This document shows positions 24,981 through 32,484 of a stretch of 64,000 bases of DNA, one piece after another. The stretch spans positions 62,001-126,000 of the forward strand of contig NZ_BNBM01000006.1 in assembly GCF_014655715.1 (NCBI RefSeq). The letters are read 5' to 3'. Position 1 is the stretch's first letter. Each line of letters starts with the position of its first letter. Position numbers and translations under genes: made by a program. The stretch is from Streptomyces lanatus (GTDB lineage Bacteria; Actinomycetota; Actinomycetes; Streptomycetales; Streptomycetaceae). Under the pieces are notes generated by a model, which was not told where the DNA came from, made no database searches, and was given only the letters and a program-made list of their open reading frames with translations.

Positions 24981-25035
24981 CGAGCCTGGCGACGGAACAG
25001 TTGACCGGCACGTCCCTTTCATCAGGTCAATCAAT
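24981..25035 (-). promoter_or_regulatory. Toxin promoter block, copy C (ADP-ribosyltransferase)
   Basis: Minus strand: ATTGATTGACCTGATGAAAG, then GGTCAACTGTTCCG, then CGCCAGGCTCGG. It ends 50 bp before the toxin start codon and is head-to-head with copy B, 15 bp apart. Confidence 0.75.
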
Positions 25036-25050
25036 TCCGGGGGCACCGCA

Positions 25051-25107
25051 ATTGATTGACCTGACAAATGGGACATGCCAATCAACGTTCCGGTTGCCAG
25101 CGTTGGG
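25051..25107 (+). promoter_or_regulatory. Toxin promoter block, copy B (ribosome-inactivating protein)
   Basis: ATTGATTGACCTGACAAATG, then CCAATCAACGTTCCGG, then TTGCCAGCGTTGG. TTGATTG and CAATCAA are a perfect inverted pair. It ends ~67 bp before the RIP start codon. Confidence 0.75.
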
Positions 25108-25174
25108 TGTGCCGTCGGGCCGGTCCCCGCAGATCGCGCCGTCGGCAGACACACGGACAAGCGAAGGAAACCGA

Positions 25175-26191
25175 ATGTCATTTCGTCTTCTCCGGCGCCT
25201 TGGCGCGTCGCTGGCCGTACCCGCAATCGTCGTAGGCGCCGTCGCCGCTCACGGGCTTCCGGCCGCCCACTCGGCGCAGAGCTCGGCCGGCGCCACGGCG
25301 GTCACGAGCCATCTCGATCCCGCCCACACGGAACTGGCCGCCAGTTCGGACACATGGCACCAGCTGGTCTGGGACCTCGACGCAGGCGATCAGGGGTACC
25401 AGACACTGATCGGCCAGGTGCGGTCACTGGTCACCGCCACGGGCGGCCAGCGTCAGAACGTGGCTACCGTCAGCGGCAGGAACGCCGCCGTCGACGTCAC
25501 CTCCCCGAACGCCCACCACGAGTTCCTCGACCTCCAGGTGCAGGGCGGCGGCCGGAGAACCCACCTGATCATTCGCCTCAGCGACCTGTACGTCATCGGC
25601 TACTTCTTCTACGAGCCCGGTGCGCCCGGCGCCGGAGGCTCCAACGTCTACGTCCCCCTCGCCGACGACAGCCCGACGAACCTGCCGCAGGCGATTCTCC
25701 AACCCGGCACCAACGGTTTTGTGAGATACGGCAACATGATCGGGAGAGAGAACTACAACGATCTCGCCGGCCTCGCCGGCACCAACCTGGCCGACCTCCA
25801 GATAAGCCCGGCAAGCCTGCAGCAGTCCCTGTACGCCCTGAGCGACCGTGACAATCTCCGAAACAACAACCAGGGTGTCATCGCCCGCGGCCTGCTCCAG
25901 TTCATCGTCACTGTCAGTGAGGGCATCCGCAGCAGGCGGCTCGCGGGGAGCATGACGGGCATGCTCCAGAGCCACAGCACCATGACCCTCGGTGAGCCCA
26001 ACGTGGAACTGATGCGCAAGTGGTCCGACATCAGCAACGTCCTGACCGGCGCTTCGACGTCTTCGTCGCCGCCGCCCGCGGTCACCACCAGGTACTGGGG
26101 CACGATCGACACGCCCGCCGCGGCCGCGGCAGTCCTGCTGGTGGCACTCTTCAACAAGGCGTTCGGCAGCCCGCCCCACGACGAGCTCTGA
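25175..26191 (+). CDS. Secreted ribosome-inactivating protein (rRNA N-glycosidase)
   Basis: The protein has 338 residues. The signal peptide (SFRLLRRLGASLAVPAIVVG, ending about 'AAHSAQ') shows secretion. RIP active-site elements occur in order: Tyr139 in 'LSDLYVIGYFFYE', Tyr194 in 'ENYNDLAGLAG' (compare GNYDRLEQLAG of plant RIPs), and Glu249/Arg252 in 'GLLQFIVTVSEGIRSRRL' (compare SEAAR). Family members depurinate the sarcin-ricin adenine of large-subunit rRNA; a homologue is known from S. coelicolor. A C-terminal tail of ~60 residues may be a linker or membrane segment. ATG 25175 follows GAAGGAAA. It is divergent from the ADP-ribosyltransferase. Confidence 0.88.
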   Translation: MSFRLLRRLGASLAVPAIVVGAVAAHGLPAAHSAQSSAGATAVTSHLDPAHTELAASSDTWHQLVWDLDAGDQGYQTLIGQVRSLVTATGGQRQNVATVSGRNAAVDVTSPNAHHEFLDLQVQGGGRRTHLIIRLSDLYVIGYFFYEPGAPGAGGSNVYVPLADDSPTNLPQAILQPGTNGFVRYGNMIGRENYNDLAGLAGTNLADLQISPASLQQSLYALSDRDNLRNNNQGVIARGLLQFIVTVSEGIRSRRLAGSMTGMLQSHSTMTLGEPNVELMRKWSDISNVLTGASTSSSPPPAVTTRYWGTIDTPAAAAAVLLVALFNKAFGSPPHDEL

Positions 26192-26233
26192 CCGACGACA
26201 CTGGTGCGTCCGGGGACTCCGGCTGCTGCTGGA

Positions 26234-26290
26234 ATTGATTGCCCTGATCGGACGGGCTGCCGATCAACTCTCCGGCTGCCAGTCTTGAAT
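26234..26290 (+). promoter_or_regulatory. Toxin-type promoter block, copy D (orphan)
   Basis: ATTGATTGCCCTGATCGG, then CTGCCGATCAACTCTCCGG, then CTGCCAGTCTTGA. Aligns gaplessly with copy F over 55 bp. A GC hairpin starts 31 bp further on and no gene follows before the convergent DUF397 gene. Confidence 0.65.
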
Positions 26291-26320
26291 CCGTGCCGCT
26301 CATCCCCCCGAGGGGCACAC

Positions 26321-26355
26321 AGCCGCCGGTGGACTCCCCCCGTCCGCCGGCGGCT
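26321..26355. terminator. Hairpin between RIP and DUF397 genes
   Basis: AGCCGCCGG (26321-26329) pairs with CCGGCGGCT (26347-26355), loop 17 nt. It may terminate the RIP, orphan block D transcripts and the convergent DUF397 operon. Confidence 0.6.
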
Positions 26356-26368
26356 TCTGGCGTGGCCG

Positions 26369-26563
26369 TCAGCGCCCGACGTGGCTCACGAAGGCGACGT
26401 ACGCCTCCGGCGAGAGGGTGAGGGTGCCGACCTCGGGGTTCTTGGAGTCGCGGACGGCGATGTGGGGGGTTAGGGGGGCGACTTCGACGCAGTCGCCGCC
26501 GGTGTTGCCGCTGTAAGTGGACTTACGCCAAGGGACGTTGGCCAGATCCGGTGTGCTGCCCAT
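26369..26563 (-). CDS. DUF397 protein, WhiJ-cluster partner
   Basis: The protein has 64 residues. The family pattern is complete: 'VPWRKSTYSGNTGGDCVEVA', 'IAVRDSKNPEVGTLTLSPEA' and a final 'FVSHV'. DUF397 proteins travel with XRE/DUF5753 regulators in Streptomyces and modulate them. The gene overlaps the XRE gene by 41 bp, so the pair is translationally coupled. Confidence 0.92.
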   Translation of the reverse strand: MGSTPDLANVPWRKSTYSGNTGGDCVEVAPLTPHIAVRDSKNPEVGTLTLSPEAYVAFVSHVGR

Positions 26564-27371
26564 AACGCTCCTCCAGTACGCCCTTGATCAGTTCCGCCGA
26601 ATCCTCTACGGAGAGGGCGGCCCCCTGCAAGTCAGCGTAACGAAGGGCGCCCTCACGGATGGTGTCCGGGTTGGCGGTCATGTGCCCCGAGATCAGGTCC
26701 TCGGTGTAGACGATGTCCGGGTCGTCGTCGAAGCGGAGCAGATTGAACGACCCCGCGAGACTCGTGTGTGCACCCACCCCGAAGGGCAGCACTTGGAGGC
26801 GGATCCAGTGCTCGTCCTGGAGGTCCAACAGGTGGTGAAGTTGGTTGCGCATGACCTCCGGGCCGCCGATCGGTCGGTGCAGCACCGCCTCGTCCAGCAC
26901 CACCAACGACAGGGGCGGTTGCTCCCGCTTCAGAATGCGCTGGCGTTCCATACGGGCGGCGACCAGTTCCTCCAGCTTGTCCCGCCGCCCCGTGGCCAGC
27001 ACGGCACGGGCGTACTCCTCCGTCTGCAACAGCCCGTACACGAGCTGGCTCTGATATGCGGAGATGTACGTAGCCTTCGCCTCCATGTCGGCGTACGGCT
27101 GGAACCACGTCGGCAGTTGGCTGCGCAGCACCAGTCCGACGAGCCGCGAGAAGCACCCATCCGTCAGCAGCGCGGCATCCGCTCGCTCGGCGAACTCTCT
27201 CGTCGGCACCTTGTGGGCGGTCTCGATCTGGCCCACAAGGGACCCGGTACAGAAGATGCAGTCCCCCAGCTCCTGCTGGGACATCCCCGCAGACTCCCGA
27301 TACCGGCGGAGCTCTGAGCCGAAGTAGTCCAGCGGCGAGGCGGTGGGGTCGAGTGTGCGGATGCGGGCCAT
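26523..27371 (-). CDS. XRE/DUF5753 regulator, WhiJ-like
   Basis: The protein has 282 residues. HTH at ~18-70 ('LRRYRESAGMSQQELGDCIF', 'SLVGQIETAHKVPTREFAER'), then the DUF5753 domain ('YISAYQSQLVYGLLQTEEYA' and 'LQVLPFGVGAHTSLAGSFNL'). It forms the classic WhiJ-like trio with DUF397 (downstream) and a divergent AbaA-like ATPase. These trios influence development and antibiotic production. Its location between two toxin genes makes it a candidate regulator of the cluster (inference). Confidence 0.9.
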   Translation of the reverse strand: MARIRTLDPTASPLDYFGSELRRYRESAGMSQQELGDCIFCTGSLVGQIETAHKVPTREFAERADAALLTDGCFSRLVGLVLRSQLPTWFQPYADMEAKATYISAYQSQLVYGLLQTEEYARAVLATGRRDKLEELVAARMERQRILKREQPPLSLVVLDEAVLHRPIGGPEVMRNQLHHLLDLQDEHWIRLQVLPFGVGAHTSLAGSFNLLRFDDDPDIVYTEDLISGHMTANPDTIREGALRYADLQGAALSVEDSAELIKGVLEERYGQHTGSGQRPLA

Positions 27372-27456
27372 GGGCGGTCACCCCCAGATCAGAACGCGCC
27401 GAGGCGTTCGTTTCGTTCTGTAGCCGAGCGTAACCACACGACTCCACGCTGATGGC

Positions 27457-27933
27457 ATGAATCATGTAACTGCCCAGCCGGGGGAAGGACTTGGCGCCCG
27501 GTACGGCGCCACCTTCCCCGCCCTCGGCGAGCACTCCGCCCGGCACCTGCGCCGCATCCTCCGCCTCTACCTCACCGCCTGGGCGATGGACGACCTGTAC
27601 GACCCGGCCTCCCTCGCCCTCACCGAGCTGATCGCCAACGTCGTACGCCACTGCCCCGACCGGCGTGCCGCGGTGCTGATCCTGCGACTGCCGGAGGGGC
27701 GGGGACTGCGTGTCGAAGTCACCGACCCGAGCTCGTGCCCGCCGTTGTCCACAGCTGTGGACGAACTCGCCGAGGGCGGGCGCGGAGTGGGGATCGTCGA
27801 TGCCGTGACGGACCGGTGGGGGTGGGTTCCGCTGACCGACCGGCCCGGCAAGACCGTCTGGTTCGAGTGTGACGCCAAGGTCGCGGGACAACGTGAGGTG
27901 AACGGCGAACGAACCGAATGGAACGGGTGTTGA
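27457..27933 (+). CDS. HATPase_c anti-sigma-like protein, AbaA/RsbW type
   Basis: The protein has 158 residues. GHKL ATP-binding motifs: N box 'ALTELIANVVRHC', 'LRVEVTDPSSCPP' (G1-type Asp) and 'GGRGVGIVDAVTDRWGW' (G2). This is the short serine-kinase/anti-sigma fold common in Streptomyces and the third member of WhiJ-like trios. It is divergent from the XRE gene by 85 bp. A partner sigma or anti-anti-sigma factor is not in view. Confidence 0.88.
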   Translation: MNHVTAQPGEGLGARYGATFPALGEHSARHLRRILRLYLTAWAMDDLYDPASLALTELIANVVRHCPDRRAAVLILRLPEGRGLRVEVTDPSSCPPLSTAVDELAEGGRGVGIVDAVTDRWGWVPLTDRPGKTVWFECDAKVAGQREVNGERTEWNGC

Positions 27934-27969
27934 CGCCACGAGGAACAAACCCCCGAAACGCCGAGGACG

Positions 27970-28025
27970 ATTAATCGCCTTGGTCAGAACATGCTGCCAA
28001 TCAATTCCCCGCACTCCAGTCTCGG
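27970..28025 (+). promoter_or_regulatory. Toxin promoter block, copy F (NPP1 protein)
   Basis: ATTAATCGCCTTGGTCAG, then CTGCCAATCAATTCCCCG, then CACTCCAGTCTCGG. It ends 47 bp before the NPP1 start codon, like copies B and C before their genes. Confidence 0.72.
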
Positions 28026-28072
28026 TCTCGCCCCGCCGGAATCCCGGCAGAACGAACCACTGGAGAACCCAC

Positions 28073-28825
28073 ATGCTGCAGAAAGCCAAGGCCGCCCTCG
28101 TCCTGGGCAGTGCCGCCGCCCTGACCGTCGGCTTGACGGGCAGTGCCAGCGCCGGCGTCCTGAACCCGCTGCCGTGGAACGCGAGCACCTTCCAGAACAA
28201 GTACATGCCGCTGTTCGACTACGACGGGGACGGCTGCTTCCCCGCGGCGGCGGTGGACGCGGGCGGACACCTCAACGGCGGCCTCAACCCCAGCGGCCCG
28301 ATCACCGGCGACTGCCGGGACGGCCACCTCGGCAGAGCCAACACGTACTCGCAGTCCCTGTGCCGGAACGGTTGGTGCGCCTACGTCTATGGGCTCTACT
28401 TCGAGAAGGACCAGACGCTCAACGGCGCCGACGCCTTCGGGCACCGCCACGACTGGGAGTCCGTCGTGGTCTTCCAGAAGCAGGGCGAGGAGCGCCCCCG
28501 GTACCTGGCCGCCTCCCGGCACGGCGGCTACAGCACCCACCCGATCAACGAGGTGCCGATGGACGGCAACCACGTCAAGATCGTCTACCACAAGGACGGC
28601 GCGAGCACGCACGCCTTCCGCTTCGCCAAGTGGGGCGAGGACACGGAGGCCTGGGGTCCGGGCAACAAGTGGGACACCCCGGCCCTGGTCACCATGGAGC
28701 AGATGGACAAGACGCCGCGCGACGCCCTGTGGAACTCCCAGTGGGGCAGGGCCAACTTCCCTCTGACCAACAACCTCGTCAGCAACATCAACAAGGCCCG
28801 CCCGGCGGAGGTCCCGGCGTTCTGA
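28073..28825 (+). CDS. Secreted NPP1 / Nep1-like protein (NLP)
   Basis: The protein has 250 residues. The signal peptide (LQKAKAALVLGSAAALTVGL, cleaved near 'GSASAG', ~27) is followed by the NPP1 domain with the diagnostic heptapeptide GHRHDWE at residues 123-129 and paired Cys (55/81 and 97/102 are candidates). NLPs bind plant sphingolipids and cause necrosis; non-cytolytic members exist (family knowledge). ATG 28073 follows GGAGA in the context CTGGAGAAC, shared with the ADP-ribosyltransferase gene. It is the third secreted toxin-like gene carrying the common block. Confidence 0.9.
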   Translation: MLQKAKAALVLGSAAALTVGLTGSASAGVLNPLPWNASTFQNKYMPLFDYDGDGCFPAAAVDAGGHLNGGLNPSGPITGDCRDGHLGRANTYSQSLCRNGWCAYVYGLYFEKDQTLNGADAFGHRHDWESVVVFQKQGEERPRYLAASRHGGYSTHPINEVPMDGNHVKIVYHKDGASTHAFRFAKWGEDTEAWGPGNKWDTPALVTMEQMDKTPRDALWNSQWGRANFPLTNNLVSNINKARPAEVPAF

Positions 28826-28851
28826 CGCCGCCCGACCGCCGCACCTGAGCC

Positions 28852-28890
28852 GCCCCCGGCGGGGACACTCCCCCCTGTCCCGCCGGGGGC
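28852..28890 (+). terminator. Terminator of the NPP1 gene
   Basis: GCCCCCGGCGGGGACA (28852-28867) pairs with TGTCCCGCCGGGGGC (28876-28890) with one bulged G and an 8-nt loop, followed by CTCCCTTCGTTCT. Confidence 0.8.
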
Positions 28891-28975
28891 CTCCCTTCGT
28901 TCTCACCCGTCTCGGGCTGTCGGTGCCGTGGCCCGGCCTTCGATCACTACGTACGGTGGTGGAGGTGCTTCACCT

Positions 28976-30496
28976 TCACCCGCTGAGCTGCAACTGCTCC
29001 AGCCGCTGCCGCACATTCTCCAGGGCACCAGGGCGACGCCCCGGCACCTTCCCCCTCAACTCGGCGAGGGTGGACCCCAGTTCGCGCGCGAACTCCGCAT
29101 CGCGGATCTCCCCCCACTGGTGGTGGGCGCGGTCGACCGCGTCCTCCACCACAGCCGCGTCCGGCGCCTGCCCCGCGGTCAGCCTCGCCGACGCGATCAT
29201 CAACCACGTACGGCAACTACGCACCGGATCCCCCGCGAGCATCGCCAGATCGGCCCGCACCTCACTCCAGTGCAAAGCCTGCACCGAACCGGCCCCGTAC
29301 ACCTGCACGGCCCCGTGCTCCTCCATGGCGGCAAGCTCATCGGCGTCTTTGTGCCGACCGGATTGGACGGCGGAGGTGATGGCGTCGTGGGGGTCGGTGG
29401 GGGGCTCGGGCTCGGGCTCGTTGAGGGTGAGGAATTCGGCGGGGGCGGGTGGGAGGCTCAGGGGCGGGGCGGGCGTGGGACTTTGCGTGCTGCTGGACGC
29501 CGGGTTCGGCGTGGGACTCGACGCCGGGCTCGGCGCGGGTGTCGGCGCAGGACCGGGCAGCGGGGCCAGTACAAGGGTCGGCGGGTTGCTCGGCACCAGG
29601 GCCGGGGCGCGGCTCGACAGGGCGCTCGCCGCTGCCGCCGGGGCAGAGGACTGTGCCGGGAGCGGTGAGGAGGTGGGTGCAAGCCTTGGCGCGGACGCCG
29701 GTGCGGGACCCTGCGGACCAGCGGCCGCAGGCGCCGGCATCGGACCCGGTGGTGTGCCCGGCGCCGGAGGTGTCATCACCGGTGTCGGGGTCGGCGCCGG
29801 AGGTGTCATCGCCGGTGGCGGGCCCGGTGTATAGCGCGGGGGCGAAGCCATCGAGCCCTGTACATGGCCCGCCGTCAGCACGATGTCCTTGCCCGTGCCG
29901 CCCTCCGGGGCGATGCGGGAGAGGGCGTGGTGGTGGAGTTGGTCCAGGGGTGGGCGGTGGCCGCTGCGGAGGAGGGTGGCGATGGCCTTCATGTACGTCG
30001 GGCCCGCCACCGTACGACGGCTCGGCGGTGGCGCGATACGGCCGTACACCGCGCTCTGGCGCCCGGAGTCGAGGGGGTTGGCGCACAGCCACTCCCAGGT
30101 CTCGGCGTCGGCGTGGAGATCGACGATGAGGGACGTCGAGCCGGGGGCGCGCAGGCGCAGTTCCTCGCGGAACCAGTGCCAGGGGAAGCCGGTGTAGCGG
30201 ACCGTGGCCGGGGTGGAGCGGGCCAGGGCGAGGTGGGGGAGGTGTTGGCGGCGGTCCAGTTGGATCTGGCCGGCCACGAAGACCGTGAGCGGGCCCGGGG
30301 CCGTCGCGGCGGCGCGCAGGCGGGTGAGGACGGCCTGCGGTTCCAAGGGGTCGGCGAGTTCGACGACGTTCGCGGTGTCGGTGCCGGACAGCACCGCGGG
30401 CGGCACCGCGGCGAGTATGGGAAGCACGGAGGCGGCGTCCACCAGACAGGCCTTGCCCACCGGTGAGGCGGCGAGCAACAGCACGGTTCCGGGCAT
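28976..30496 (-). CDS. Large hypothetical protein with Pro/Ala linker
   Basis: The protein has 506 residues. The N-terminal ~235 residues are globular ('TVLLLAASPVGKACLVDAAS', 'ELADPLEPQAVLTRLRAAAT', 'TSLIVDLHADAETWEWLC'). A ~140-residue Pro/Ala/Ser linker and a helical C-terminal ~120-residue domain follow ('AITSAVQSGRHKDADELAAM', 'VQALHWSEVRADLAMLAGDP'). No TM helix or catalytic motif is recognised. The alpha/beta N-terminal pattern could suit a caspase-like or hydrolase-like fold, but that is a guess. Confidence 0.65.
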   Translation of the reverse strand: MPGTVLLLAASPVGKACLVDAASVLPILAAVPPAVLSGTDTANVVELADPLEPQAVLTRLRAAATAPGPLTVFVAGQIQLDRRQHLPHLALARSTPATVRYTGFPWHWFREELRLRAPGSTSLIVDLHADAETWEWLCANPLDSGRQSAVYGRIAPPPSRRTVAGPTYMKAIATLLRSGHRPPLDQLHHHALSRIAPEGGTGKDIVLTAGHVQGSMASPPRYTPGPPPAMTPPAPTPTPVMTPPAPGTPPGPMPAPAAAGPQGPAPASAPRLAPTSSPLPAQSSAPAAAASALSSRAPALVPSNPPTLVLAPLPGPAPTPAPSPASSPTPNPASSSTQSPTPAPPLSLPPAPAEFLTLNEPEPEPPTDPHDAITSAVQSGRHKDADELAAMEEHGAVQVYGAGSVQALHWSEVRADLAMLAGDPVRSCRTWLMIASARLTAGQAPDAAVVEDAVDRAHHQWGEIRDAEFARELGSTLAELRGKVPGRRPGALENVRQRLEQLQLSG

Positions 30497-30566
30497 CGGT
30501 CCCTCCCCATCCCCCGTCGATCACTTACGGCAGCACCGTAACCGCTGCGGGTGCAAAGGGGGGATC

Positions 30567-31769
30567 TCAGGCCTGCAAACGTCCGTTTCCGTCCCCATTC
30601 CCCGCATTCCCCACGCCACTTCTCCGCCGTACCGCGAACACCGTCGTGTCATCGGCCAGCCGCCCGCCGCAGTGCCGCAGCGTGCGCTCCCGCACGAGGG
30701 CGACCAGCCGCGTCGGCCGCGCCACACCCGGGTCGGCGGCGACGGCCTCGGTGACATCGGCGGCGAGCGGGTAGAACTCCCCGTCGCCGTCCCGAGCCTC
30801 CGTCACCCCGTCCGTGGTCATCAGCAGTGTCTCGTCGGGCCCGAGCGGCACCCGGAGCACGGACGGCGGGCCGTCCACGGGGTCGAGTTCCCCCATGCCG
30901 AGCGGCAGCCCTCGGCGGCCGGACGGCAGGGACCGTACGCCTGCGGGGCCGACGACCAGCGGGCAGTCGTGGCCGAGGATCACCGCGTCCACCGCGTCCC
31001 CGTCCCCCTCGGGGAACGAGATCAGCACGGCGGTCGCGAACCGGTCCCCGTCCTCCCGCCCGAGGGCCATCCGCATCCGGATGTGCCGCTGCATGCGCAC
31101 CTCCAGCCGTACGGCGACCGCCGCGAGGTCCGGTTCGTGGTACCCGGCCTCACGGAACGTGCCGAGCAGCGCGGCCGCCGCCTCCACCGCGCCCAGCCCC
31201 TTGCCCTGGACGTCGCCGAGGATGACGCGGGTGCCGTGCAGGCCGGTCTGGATGTCGTAGAAGTCGCCGCCGACCCGGGCCTCGCTGTCGGCGGCGAGAT
31301 AGACCGCCGCGTGCTCCAGACCGCCCCAGACCGGTGGCAGGGGGCGCAGCACGGTACGGCGGATCGTGGCGGCGACGTCCTGCATGTGCAGCATGCGCCG
31401 CTCGCCGCGCACCCGGACCACACAGGCCGCCGTGGCGAGGACGCCACCGATGCCGGCGAGGACGAGGTCGGGGAGGCCGGCCTCGTACTCGTGCGGCAGG
31501 ACGGCGTCGGCGGCGAGGTAGGTGGCCGGGGCCAGCACCGCGAAGACGGCCGTGCCCCACACCCCGCAGATCGCGGCGGCGATACCGGGTACCAGCACGA
31601 TCCAGGACAGGATCCGGAAGTCGCTGCTGGTGTAGAAGTCGACCAGCACGATGCCGATGAGCAGCAGCAGCGGCGGCGCCCATGCGACGCTCCGGCCCCG
31701 CACCCGCAACAGCCCCGACCGACGCGGGGTGCCCTGCGGGCCGGCCGAACCGTCGCTCACGGCCCTCAT
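30567..31769 (-). CDS. Membrane PP2C (SpoIIE-type) serine/threonine phosphatase
   Basis: The protein has 400 residues. N-terminal TM helices (VAWAPPLLLLIGIVLVDFYT; ILSWIVLVPGIAAAICGVWG; two more to ~110) anchor a cytoplasmic PP2C_SIG domain: 'ARVGGDFYDIQTGLHGTRVI', 'LGDVQGKGLGAVEAAAALLG', 'LMTTDGVTEARD' and 'RLADDTTVFAVRR', with the Mg/Mn-binding Asp residues present. Such phosphatases dephosphorylate anti-anti-sigma factors in partner-switching circuits. ATG 31769 is chosen because earlier starts lie in repeat DNA. Confidence 0.85.
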   Translation of the reverse strand: MRAVSDGSAGPQGTPRRSGLLRVRGRSVAWAPPLLLLIGIVLVDFYTSSDFRILSWIVLVPGIAAAICGVWGTAVFAVLAPATYLAADAVLPHEYEAGLPDLVLAGIGGVLATAACVVRVRGERRMLHMQDVAATIRRTVLRPLPPVWGGLEHAAVYLAADSEARVGGDFYDIQTGLHGTRVILGDVQGKGLGAVEAAAALLGTFREAGYHEPDLAAVAVRLEVRMQRHIRMRMALGREDGDRFATAVLISFPEGDGDAVDAVILGHDCPLVVGPAGVRSLPSGRRGLPLGMGELDPVDGPPSVLRVPLGPDETLLMTTDGVTEARDGDGEFYPLAADVTEAVAADPGVARPTRLVALVRERTLRHCGGRLADDTTVFAVRRRSGVGNAGNGDGNGRLQA

Positions 31770-31799
31770 GCGCCTCAGCGAAGCACGCCGTGGGTCGCG

Positions 31800-31908
31800 C
31801 CGCATCCGGGTACCCGGGGTTCGGGGCCCCGTCCCTGGGGGCTGCCGCCCCCCAGACCCCCGCTTCGGCCTGAACGGCCTCGTCCTCAAACGCCGGACGG
31901 GCTGAAAT
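31800..31908. repeat. Dispersed GC-rich intergenic repeat cluster
   Basis: A run including GGTTCGGGGCCCCGTCCC, GGGGGCTGCCGCCCCCC and GGCCTCGTCCTCAAACGCCG followed by GACGGGCTGA. The last element is recalled as very common in Streptomyces intergenic regions and can fold into stems, so it may end transcription between the divergent genes. Confidence 0.65.
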
Positions 31909-31991
31909 ACAAGGAATCGCCCCGCCGACTTGCCAGCAGCCCGCCCCAGGTGTGCCCTGGATTGCGGGGGCGAGGAGGAAGGAGTCCTCTC

Positions 31992-32432
31992 ATGGCTCAC
32001 GCGGCACCCGCAGGGACGGGCGGCACCGGGACCGCCACCCTGCCCGATGTGTTCGGCGAGCGCACGCACCGCGTCGCGAGCGTCGCCGTGCCGGTCGTCC
32101 TCGGGTTGATCTATGGCTACTGGGCCGCGGCGAACCGCCGCTCCGGTGGCGAGATCACCGGCTGGAACCTGCTCTTCGGCTTCGTCACCGCGGCGGCGTT
32201 CATGATCCTGTACGTCGGCGTCCGCGCCCTCGCCCCGCACATGAGCCGCGAGCTGCACGCCGTCGTGTGGGCGAGCTTCACGGGCGGTACGTTCGGGTTC
32301 CTGTACAGCCAGACCGGCGCGAGCATCATCAGGTCCTGTCTCATGGGGCTGACGATCGGCGCGGTCTGCTTCGTGGTGATGTTCTACCGCTACTACACGC
32401 ACGAGGACGCCGAGGGCCACCGCATCGGCTGA
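31992..32432 (+). CDS. Four-TM hypothetical membrane protein
   Basis: The protein has 146 residues with TM helices near SVAVPVVLGLIYGYWAA, LLFGFVTAAAFMILYVGVRA, VVWASFTGGTFGFLYSQTGA and LTIGAVCFVVMFYRYYTHED. The family is not recognised. ATG 31992 follows GAGGAAGGAGTCC. Confidence 0.7.
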   Translation: MAHAAPAGTGGTGTATLPDVFGERTHRVASVAVPVVLGLIYGYWAAANRRSGGEITGWNLLFGFVTAAAFMILYVGVRALAPHMSRELHAVVWASFTGGTFGFLYSQTGASIIRSCLMGLTIGAVCFVVMFYRYYTHEDAEGHRIG

Positions 32433-32484
32433 GACCGCACCGCCAGATGCAGGCACCCCGCTGGCGCCCCCGCCTCCGCCCCCC

